Source of the DNA: Incurvaria masculella
Taxonomy: Eukaryota; Arthropoda; Insecta; Lepidoptera; Incurvariidae
Reading direction: 5' to 3'
Length of the DNA stretch: 64,000 bases
Assembly (NCBI GenBank): GCA_946894095.1
Contig: OX335659.1
Coordinates: 751,501-815,500 of the forward strand
In this document: piece after piece, positions 56,056 through 64,000 of the stretch
Layout of the letters: the number at the start of each line of letters is the position of its first letter
How positions within the stretch are numbered: the stretch's first letter is position 1
Made by a program: the position numbers and the translations under genes
Notes under the pieces: model-generated
Told to the model about the DNA's origin: nothing
Seen by the model: only the letters and a program-made list of their open reading frames with translations
The model's database searches: none

Positions 56056-56633
56056 ATTTGTTTGATAAGTTCAATGGGGACATATTCGTTGGCGGTAGGC
56101 GATGCTTTTGCTTCTGCAAGGAGAGTTTTGACAGTTCGAAAAGAATTATTTCAAGAATCAAGAATTCAAACTTGAAATTGGCAAATTATCGACACTGAGA
56201 CAGAGATAAAAAAGGGGGTCCTTTCACAGACATGACCGCGAAGCCGTCCGTTTTAATTTTATCCAAAAATATTGCTAAACATTTTTAAGGCTCTTTCAGG
56301 GCGCAGTCCTCCGATGCTTCTTAGTTTTACTGTCGCCTTAAGTGAAAAGATACTGTCCAATCTGATAAAATTCCTGTAACTTTTGAAACTGGACAGTTGC
56401 ATGCCTAATTCGTAGTCAGCTAATGTTCGATCGATTAAAATAACTGTTTAATACTAACTGTGTTGGCTCATTAATAGATACTTACCGTAATACGTTAATA
56501 GTAATGAGAAATACTTTACCATAAATAATGGAATATTAACTGTGCTAAAACAGATAGTTTTATTCAGTGTACTTACTCCATACTTATACTTCGAATAAAT
56601 TCATCTCAACGTTATAAATTGATGCTACCGTAT
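56056..56633. other. Unrecognised stretch
   Basis: No repeat or gene recognised. Confidence 0.45.
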
Positions 56634-57276
56634 GTCAGCCTTGGTAGCTCAGAGTGCGACGCCTTGCGAATCGATAAGCTGGGCAAGCAACCCTGAGCGC
56701 GGTTATGTTCTGGATCGGTGACCATTTTCAACTGTTGAGGCTGGACGTGGTTCGAATTCCACGTAAAACCACCATGGTTAGTACCATCGCATTGAATGAA
56801 CGATGATCGAAGCGGCGATGAAAATTGTCCGTGTTTTCCATCCAGTTCAATGTAGCCGAACAATATAAGGAAGGTCCTGTCATGGAACCTTGTTCCCATG
56901 TCGTGTGTTAGACTAATATCTGACGGTCAGTTCGTATTAGCCATACATCTCCTGTTACATCACTACATAGTATAAAACAAAGTCGCTTTCTCTGTCCCTA
57001 TATCCCTATGTATGCTTAAATCTTTAAAACTACGCAACGGATTTTGATGCGGTTTTTTTAATAGATAGAGTGATTGAAGAGGAAGGTTTATATGTATAAT
57101 AACATCCATTAAATAGTGAAGAAATACTGTTATTTTTGAGGTTTCTAATTTGATGTCGTAAATAATTACATTTTTTTCCGCTTATATTGCAAACGCAGGC
57201 TGAACTTGACCAGCCCGAAATCAGTCAAAAACGACATTGACCCGAGCGGAACCGGGTACCTCAGCTAGTAAAAAAA
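56634..57276 (+). repeat. SINE (family B), composite head, split by a Helitron
   Basis: GTCAGCCTTGGTAGCTCAGA head, GAGCGCGGTTATGTTCTGGA, T-arm-like GTGGTTCGAATTCCAC, body, then CTGTTACA at 56952-56959. The tail resumes TAAAAAAA at 57269. Confidence 0.85.
56960..57268 (+). mobile_element. Non-autonomous Helitron, precise boundaries
   Basis: 309 bp from TCACTACATAGTATAAAAC to CCCGAGCGGAACCGGG-TACCTCAG-CTAG, inserted between A and T. Removing it restores the SINE tail ACATAAAAAAA. No target duplication, as expected for a Helitron. No coding capacity. Confidence 0.95.
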
Positions 57277-57883
57277 TATATGAAACTCAAACTTTTCAGC
57301 AACGTCCCCAGAATCAGAACAATACAATAGTCTCCAATCCAAACAGACGATATTTTCCATACAATTCTGAGCGCCCGATTGAGAACACTTACCCGTCGGC
57401 AATCTGCAACAAGGGACGTACCGCCGCGGTGCTTGCGGCTGAACAAAAGAACATTCTTCAGAACCCTTTGTTAGGGAAGACGGCCGTTGACTGGCGGCAG
57501 TAATTAGAGAGAATTTCTTCCTTTTGGCCTCTCGCAATGCAGGGAGGCCATTATAAAAAATATGAAGTAGGAAGTTGGCAAAACACTCTCCCTTTTATTA
57601 AAATTATATATCGTTCGTATGATATATAAATCGGTTACCGATTATTTATTACCTACGTCCTTTCCACATCATCATGTTTTATTAATTTTGTAATTTTTAT
57701 CTTTTTTTAATTTTGCAATTTTTCCGTTTTTATCGTGCACCATATAACTACTTTTGAAAAAAGTACTATTATAAAAGTAAAAAAAAAAGTATTAGCGTTT
57801 CATTAAGGTTTTGAAGATTTTTAGATCCATATAAAACAGGACCAGTAATGTATTGTTTATACAGCACCCGTTCACGAGAATCA
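57277..57883. other. Unrecognised stretch
   Basis: An 88-aa plus ORF (57237-57503) begins inside the Helitron and overlaps minus ORFs of similar size. No domain; treated as chance. Confidence 0.4.
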
Positions 57884-58100
57884 CAGGGTACCGTGCCCAA
57901 AAGGTGCCTCTATTACTAAGCCTCCGCCGTCCGTCCGTCCGTCCGTCCGTCCGTCCGTCCGTCGGTCACAGGGCTATATCTCATGAACCGTAATAGGTAG
58001 GTCGCTGAATTTTTTACAGAGTGTGTACATATGTTGCAGGGTTATAAACGTGAAATTGGGTTGAATCTTGTATAACGGTACGGAACCCTTCGTGTTTTTT
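57884..58100 (-). repeat. Family A repeat, copy 18, with expanded (GTCC)n
   Basis: Eight uninterrupted GTCC units (57929-57962), the longest in the window. The distal AT-rich core and 5' end are shortened or replaced. Confidence 0.8.
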
Positions 58101-58529
58101 TTTCCTTTTTGGGAACGGAACAGTAAACATTAATTCGTTGACTAGAGGCGTAACATGACTACATCCTAATGTATGTTTAATAGTGATAATAGTGAATACA
58201 TCTTCAATATAATATAATATTAGCCGCGCGCCAGGAAATATTGAATAGCTAACTTTCCGAGCTCGGCTTGGCTGAGAATTTGTAATAAGGTAAGTTAGCT
58301 TGTAACTTTGACAAAATGCCAATATCCAGACAACATTGTAGCTATCATGTCCGCCTACAAGGTGGTGGGTGCAAGTGTAGTCACCGAGTGTACATTTACA
58401 AATAAAATTAATTATAATAAATCATATAAATAAGTTGTGTTAAAGTTCCTACATTATTTATCAATGAAACAATAATCATAATTATTTTCTGTACTCGAAA
58501 TATTTGCGTAATTCCTTTTTTTTTTTGTT
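58101..58529. other. Unrecognised stretch
   Basis: A 102-aa minus ORF (58014-58322) overlaps A copy 18 and has no domain. Confidence 0.45.
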
Positions 58530-58760
58530 CAGTAAGATCAGGTGCCATGGCAGGACCTTCCTTACATTGCACGGAATAATGCATGGGCGCGAAGGAAATA
58601 AATGGACACAGAAAATCATGTCCACCAAATTGCAAAGTCCACCAACCCGGGCAGGCTTAACCCTACTGCCTAGTAGCGAAAGCCTAGTAGCCTAGAAGCT
58701 AGTATCCAGTTTTACATGGGTTCCGAACCATGGAACAGCTCACATTCCTAACTCAAGAAA
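58530..58760 (-). repeat. Degenerate SINE (family B), tRNA-type
   Basis: AGGTGCCATGGCAGGACCTT, CCACCAACCCGGGCAGGCTT, GCCTAGTAGC repeats, and GGGTTCCGAACCATGGAACA. Confidence 0.65.
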
Positions 58761-59004
58761 TGCTATTTCTCTAATTAAGAGTTAATAATTATCTAACTAT
58801 GAAAGATAAATAAAGTGGTGCAAAACAACACTGCAACTTTTAGTACATGGCATCGCCACATACCCGTATTCGTATGAGATCCCTTCTTGTACGTGACAGA
58901 CGTGTGATGATGTTACCTAGAACGTTTTTCACGGGACATCCTAATATGCGCGAAGAGTACAAGATAATACATTCCAGTCCCACATTGAGGCATTATTAAA
59001 AACG
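58761..59004. other. Unrecognised stretch
   Basis: No feature recognised. Confidence 0.4.
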
Positions 59005-59190
59005 TGCATCCCTACGAACGGCCGGGGCGCTATCCGCGGGCCGAACGAAGGACAGTATACTAATGCCCGGAAGTCGGGCCGAGCAGTCGCTTCCGGTGCG
59101 CTGGGCGCCGCCGCCCATTGCGTGACTATTGTCGCTGGGCGGGCGGGCGGTGTCGCCGGGCCACAGCTTTCGGTACAGTGGCCAAACTGG
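59005..59190. other. GC/CpG-rich island
   Basis: Dense CpG (GGCCGGGGCGCTATCCGCGG to GGGCGGGCGGGCGG). Possible regulatory region or old exon; nothing assignable. Confidence 0.4.
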
Positions 59191-59788
59191 GCCATGTACT
59201 ATGGAAATAATGTGTAGGCAAGTACCAAGGAGGTATAGTTAATTTATTTATTTAATAAGGTAAACCAACAGCGTATATACAAATAAATTAAGAAAAGCTT
59301 ATGTCTATGAGTAACGGCAATAACAGGTTTACATGAAGTATCTAAGTAATTAATATGAACGTGTGTGAGATAATATCTGAATAAGTACAAATTACATATA
59401 AAAGGGTGTATGTCTGTGTGTAATGTAGGTGATGTTTGCAAGTGAATACTCTAGTGCAGTGTAAGTGAACGATAGAGTTGAGATTGTGTAGTGTGTGTGA
59501 TATATAAAATATCTAAGGCATTGAAAAAAGGAAAATAGTAAATTAAATATATCCTATGTTGCCTAGGTAGTACTGATTCCGTAGCATGCACTGGAAAGCT
59601 GAAAATCTTTTGCTTAATAAATTAATAAAAAAAACAAATACTGAATTGTGAAATGTGAACACAGTTAAAGTGAAAATTTAAAGTGAAGAAGAATCATAAG
59701 AAATACGTTTTACTCAAAAATGATTATTTTCACCTAAACCTTTATTAATAGAGGTTAATGTCTGAAAAAAAAGGGGATGGCTTAGCCG
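59191..59788. other. Unrecognised AT-rich stretch
   Basis: Possible old retroposon 3' UTR (GTAAACCAACAGCGTATATA). No gene. Confidence 0.4.
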
Positions 59789-60242
59789 CGCACGCGCTGC
59801 GCCAGTCAAGAGAACCTTGGCTACCTTGTCTGACACCGACTCAATAAATAACAATAATCGTAACTACAAAAATGGCAATTATAATTTATTTTATAGTGAA
59901 TTTTAGAATACTTTTTCTTTTAAGTCGGTTTTTTTGGTAAATTTTTATTATTTTTAATCTGAAGTAAACTAAGAAATTTGCACGTCCTTTCAAATATAAA
60001 AAGAATCAGTTGACATGATTTTGAGTGATTTGTCCATTTGTCGCGCACATACTGACTTATATGATTTTCTCATGGATGCCATTGTCAAAACTACACGGGG
60101 GAACTCCCCCAAATGGACCATACTGGAAGCGCCAGCTTTCAAATAAAAATCTGTTCACCCAGTTGAAAGTTCTAAGGTAACAAATACAAAAGGTCACAAA
60201 CATTTAAATTGAGAACCTCCTCCTTTTTTAAGTCGGTTAAAA
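59789..60242 (+). repeat. Family C repeat with a single AACCT unit
   Basis: GCGCACGCGCTGCGCCAGTC, AGAGAACCTTGGCT (one unit), GTCTGACACCGACTC, body, AGAACCTCCTCC and AAGTCGGTTAAAA. The left foldback arm is absent. Confidence 0.8.
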
Positions 60243-60695
60243 AGGCAAGCTGTGTGATTAAAATTAGATGAAGATAATTGAGATGTCTTCAATAAATTGT
60301 AGTCATTATAATATGTAGTGAGACGACTGGATAGTCAGTGTCCTGCAGACAGCTCGCAACAATGGAAGGTTTTGTAGCGGCCACTAGAGCCCCGCCCACC
60401 CCGCCACCAGATCCCCGCCCGCGCCGCCCGGGACGTCGCAGCCATTGTGCAAAAGCTCTCCAAATTCTCGAGGCTTTCGTGTTTGCGTGCGCGCCGATGT
60501 AAATACACACATTGTGTCCTGTGAAATGATTCTCTTACATGTGCGAAGATGATAAAGGGTGGGAAGAGATGGTACTTCTTCAGACGTCACAGGACTTCAC
60601 GTGAGTGAATTCCGGAATTCGGTAAAACTATCTGGTGAAATATACCCGTGTACTTGAAATGGTTTATTAAACTTCTGGTAGTCGAACTACACTAC
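60243..60695. other. Unrecognised stretch with GC-rich patch
   Basis: 60385-60440 is GC-rich (CCCGCCCACCCCGCCACCAG). 60660-60692 matches 17080-17110 (GGTAGTCGAACTACAC), probably a LINE 3' end. Confidence 0.4.
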
Positions 60696-60851
60696 GCCGA
60701 GTGCACGAAAGGACAAAAAATCAAAATCAACGTCAATGTATGATTAAACACGTCACTTTATATGGAGATATGGAACGAACGCCATGCGGTTCACTAAAAG
60801 TGAGGTGTTTGAACAATGATTAACTCAGCCGTCTCTTCGTGCAATCGGGAC
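60696..60851. mobile_element. MITE family M, copy 2
   Basis: Inverted relative to M1: GCCGAGTGCACGAAAGGACA ... GTCTCTTCGTGCAATCGGGA. About 156 bp. Target duplication not clear. Confidence 0.75.
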
Positions 60852-60939
60852 TAAGTCGTGTCACAATTCGATTGACTCGCAGATTCGATCTGCTAAGAAC
60901 CTTAACTGGTTGTTTATCTTATGATTTTTGTTGTCCACG

Positions 60940-61230
60940 TTTTTAGGGTTCCGTACCCAAAAGGTGGCAACGGAACCCTATTACCAAGCCGCCGCTGTCG
61001 GTCCGTCTGTCCGTCTGTGACAGGGCTGTATGTTGTAAACCATAATAGGGAGGCATCAGATTTTTTTACAGAGTGTGTATTTTTTTGCCGCTAGAACAAC
61101 ACATAGGTATAATATATGAATAATAAAAATTAAAGGGGGGCCCCATACAAGAAACATATTTTTTTAATACAATCTTGTACGATGGTACGGAATTCTTCGT
61201 GTGGGAGTCCGACTCGCACTTGGCCGGTTT
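60940..61230 (-). repeat. Family A repeat, copy 19
   Basis: Full minus-strand copy from TTTTTAGGGTTCCGTACCC to CTTGGCCGGTTT. Confidence 0.85.
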
Positions 61231-61429
61231 ATTTTTTTGCTATAATACACTTATGAATAAATACGATATGCAACTGCCAAATTAAAATTTTTGGTAGAAC
61301 GGTCTAAAGCTAAATATATATATATAAAAATATAATATATAGAAAATAAGTAGCTATGCTCAGTTTTGGTTAAGTTTTCATTTACATTGTTCTGTATTAA
61401 TTAGTTATAAGCGTTGTTTTTCGTTGCTT

Positions 61430-61555
61430 ACCCTAAGCTGTAAAATTTCCCTATGATAGGGTTGATTGTTAGAAATTGCCTAAGGCAATAAATCCGCCTT
61501 TGCTTTGTACTTTGTATGGATTGCAATAAAGAATATTATTATTATTATTATTACG
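61430..61555 (+). repeat. LINE 3' end with (ATT)n tail
   Basis: TGTTAGAAATTGCCTAAGGC, AATAAATCCGCCTTTGC, GCAATAAAG and an ATT microsatellite. Typical layout of an insect LINE 3' UTR. Confidence 0.6.
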
Positions 61556-63030
61556 AAAAAACAACATCACACAATGTCTTAGAATATAAATTACAGAACC
61601 AACAAAGTTTATAGTACAAATGTATTCATGTTAAGTATTGATTAAGTTATCTCCAGGTGGTGCATTCTAGCCAAACTTATGTAAACACTTTACTGAATCA
61701 TAGCTGAATCAGTTAATTACTTCCGACCTATTCCTGCGGGATTTACTGAATCGCATACGGAAACGAATATGCTATTTTTCGTTATTCCCGAGGTTATTCC
61801 TCAACTCGGAAAGTATGATTTTAAATAGGACTGTGGCAGTGAAGGCTAGTGTAGTGCTATCTCTTTCTGTTTTTCAGTAATAGAAGTGCTCGCTCTAAGC
61901 TGCTAACGAATGGTAGCGCACGAAAACAAACACGACTCGGATATTCGACTCATCGAAGATTTGTATTTTAGCTTATTCTGTGTTTGTTTACTGCTTATGG
62001 TGAACCTCACTGAAGTTTCAATTCTAAAAGTAATTAACTAACGGAACAGTGGCCGTGAGGATATATTTTGAACTATTAACATCTTCTTATTCTAACGTTT
62101 CGTTTGCCAAAATATTATAGCGTAATGTTTATAAATGCGTAGCGACACCGCGGCGGGACGGGGAGGAAGTCGCCGCTTCTTTCTGGGGTCGGCGTGTCGA
62201 CATCATTCTGCATTTCTTCGCCCGCTTAACCAGCAGGCGTGTGACGAGTTACACCACGAACGATGAAAAGCCTAACAAATTCCGGACAGGCCAGACCCGC
62301 AAATGGTTTCCAAAAATGTTTCCTAAAATCCCAAACATAACTGGCTAAAGCCGAATGCCTGGCAACCTTTGTCATTGCAGCTGCGGAAACAAGTACGAAA
62401 TTATTCCACGAATGAATCAGTAAACGCAGCTGTCAAAATCTTCCCAGAATGCCAAAGTTTTCATCGTCCATACAAATAACAATTATTACATATGTAAACG
62501 TTTAATTCCGTGGCTACTCATTCCGTGTGGCGCTGCGATCGGTTTCTAGAATGCCAAAGTAATGTCAAAGTAAATTCTTCTTCTGTTAACTCTACTGAAT
62601 CCGCAATGACGGAATGTCAAGAATACATGCCCTGATGCTTAAGCCGTTAAAAAGGTACGCATAATAATTTGTTTTGTACACCTCATATTAGCATGGTTTT
62701 GTGATCTTACTGGTGATTATTATAAGAGCATGTTTACGAAAGTGTCTTTGTTTCGTTAAAACCACACCCACCGTCGTGATATCTTCTTTTTCTTTTTTTT
62801 TTTTTTTTTTCTCTGTGGGTAGTTGAACTTAGTGAAACGAAAAACAACTGCTGTGCGATTTATTTAATTAACAGTAAAATTAATGAACATTTTTTCATGG
62901 AAATAGAACCAATGCACTAGTTAACCCTGCATACCTGTGAGTAAACCCCACTTGTCACCATAGCACCCAAACACGAACATAACCTAAAAAAATTACATTA
63001 CCTTGCGCCAACTAAGTAACTTTTGGTGAA
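61556..63030. other. Unrecognised stretch; possible LINE 5' UTR near its end
   Basis: A T-run at 62789-62811 precedes ~220 bp of leader before the ORF1-like frame. GC-richer at 62145-62210. No other feature. Confidence 0.4.
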
Positions 63031-63804
63031 ATGTCTCAAGATATTGTGAATTATTGTCAAACAATGATGAACCAATTCGACGACAAGCTGAATGCGGCCT
63101 TGGCTGTGCAGTCACAAGCCCACTCTCACACATCAGAGGCTGCACTGTCGTCGGCGCCCGTAGTGGCAGCACCTGATCTATGTGTGCTCGCCGCCGAGTT
63201 CAACTCTTTCAAGGCCATGATGACCTCGGTGCTCGCAAGCGTTCAGGCTCAGCTGAAGGATGTTGACTCTCGCGTTGATCAACTTGAGAACCTGTCGAAA
63301 AGGAACTCTTTACTGCTGCATGGTGTACCGGAGTCCATTGACGCGAGTCCAATCGATGTCGCCTGCCAGCGATTGGGCCTTTCAGACAATTCCCAGTCAT
63401 TAGACAGCTGTTACCGAGTTGGCAAAATACAGCAGTCAAGTGAGCGGCCAAGACCGATTATGATTAACTTCACTACTCTCTCTGCTAAAAGCACAGTCTG
63501 GAACTCCAAAGCGAAATTGAAAGGCTCAGGTCTCCTGCTCACCGAGTCCCTCACCAAAAAACGGCAAGAGCTATTCTCTAAGGTACAAGATTCGTTCGAG
63601 GTTGGTTGCCGCTGGACAAATAATGGTATCATTTATGTATTACTGCGGGATGGAAATAAAAGGAGGATATTCTCGCATGAGGATCTGCAGGCAGCCGTCA
63701 TGGCCAACGGGCCCTCCACAGTCATACCCGCAAAGACCCTTGCACCCGTCCGCAGGCAACCGCCGCGGAGTGGAAAGGGAATATCTTCACCGAAACCAAA
63801 ATAA
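63031..63804 (+). CDS. LINE ORF1-like protein (coiled coil plus RRM-like/CTD)
   Basis: 257 codons, uninterrupted. The first ATG follows a GGTGAA leader. Residues ~1-45 are Ala/Ser/Gln-rich. Residues ~50-92 have heptad-like spacing (FNSFKAMMTSVLASVQAQL, VDSRVDQLENLSKRN), suggesting a coiled coil. The 'RNSLLLHGVPES' junction, 'DSCYRVGK', 'RPRPIMINFTT', 'GSGLLLTESLTKKRQELFSK' and 'WTNNGIIYVLLRDGNKRRI' follow the order of the RRM-like and C-terminal domains in L1/insect LINE ORF1 proteins (also FP-type domains). No CCHC knuckle; the C-terminus is basic (RRQPPRSGKG). Likely an RNA-binding chaperone of a retrotransposon whose ORF2 would lie beyond the edge. Codon use is GC-richer than the surroundings. 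A domesticated gene is the alternative. Confidence 0.7.
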   Translation: MSQDIVNYCQTMMNQFDDKLNAALAVQSQAHSHTSEAALSSAPVVAAPDLCVLAAEFNSFKAMMTSVLASVQAQLKDVDSRVDQLENLSKRNSLLLHGVPESIDASPIDVACQRLGLSDNSQSLDSCYRVGKIQQSSERPRPIMINFTTLSAKSTVWNSKAKLKGSGLLLTESLTKKRQELFSKVQDSFEVGCRWTNNGIIYVLLRDGNKRRIFSHEDLQAAVMANGPSTVIPAKTLAPVRRQPPRSGKGISSPKPK

Positions 63805-63837
63805 ACAGTGGCTTTTTTTTTGTTAACGCTTCGATTA

Positions 63838-64000
63838 GAAAACAAGACATTATCACACAACGTTTCACATAGTATTTCATCCTTATTCATGGGGTCTAAC
63901 TGTTCAATCAGAGGTTTTTAGAGCGTTTTGTACCCCGCAACATGTTTCTGTCAATTCTGTGACATTTTCAGGAAGCTATACGTTCTGTGAAATTAACTTT
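63838..64000 (+). other. Open frame running off the window edge
   Basis: After a TAG, a frame stays open for ~54 codons to the edge (ends ...SYTFCEINF), without an ATG and without recognisable endonuclease motifs. It may be the start of an ORF2 or a chance frame. Confidence 0.15.

Noticed and set aside
57237..57537. Three overlapping ORFs of 61-90 aa on both strands
   Set aside because: The plus frame starts inside a Helitron end. No domain in any frame.

Overview
The window is non-coding, transposon-rich DNA from an insect nuclear genome, almost certainly a moth or butterfly (Lepidoptera). The grounds are high AT content, TTAGG-type (insect telomeric) repeats inside dispersed elements, and several repeat families with a lepidopteran look: 'CCGGCCAAGTGCGAGTCGG' repeats, 'ACCGACTTCAAA' repeats, Helitrons starting TCACTACATAGTATAAAAC, and SINEs ending in CATAAAAAA. 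I found no host protein-coding gene I would defend. Most open frames are short chance frames. The two protein-like segments are both LINE-derived: a 5'-truncated reverse-transcriptase C-terminus (12351-12966, minus) and an ORF1-like protein at the right edge (63031-63804, plus).

I grouped the repeats by comparing copies within the window; family letters are mine. A: ~300-bp repeat with a (GTCC)n tract and terminal hairpin, ~19 copies. B: a SINE superfamily, ~20 copies, with one shared body and tail but different pol III heads (tRNA-like or 5S-rRNA-like). C: foldback repeats carrying TTAGG arrays. D: a 642-bp element packed with ACGTATAAT motifs, with perfect 8-bp target duplications in 3 of 3 copies. 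E: a repeat with a tRNA-Leu-like head, present as inverted pairs. F: Helitrons. G, H, I, J, K, L, M, N: smaller MITE-like or unclassified repeats, including two TTAA-flanked (piggyBac-type) families.

Layout. 0-5 kb: old repeat debris, two GC-rich islands and a TIR MITE. 5.3-7.5 kb: a SINE, then a Helitron holding a miniature LTR retrotransposon with identical LTRs. 7.8-16.5 kb: dense A, B, C and D copies, a SINE split by a LINE, and a long-TIR element. 16.5-29 kb: mostly unrecognised AT-rich DNA with scattered SINEs, the E inverted pair, D copy 2 and TTAA element I. 29-38 kb: A, H, E and C copies and a second Helitron end. 38-48 kb: sparse, with D copy 3 and several A copies. 48-58 kb: two TTAA elements sharing one target site, nested A/M, and a SINE split precisely by a Helitron. 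58-64 kb: GC islands, C and M copies, and the ORF1-like frame.

Nested insertions give relative ages. The TRIM is younger than its host Helitron, the 56960 Helitron is younger than its SINE, M is younger than its A copy, and LINE 12024-12967 is younger than its SINE. The signals most worth following are element D, the SINE head exchange involving 5S rRNA, the TTAGG arrays of variable length in C, and a hairpin-loop inversion in one A copy.
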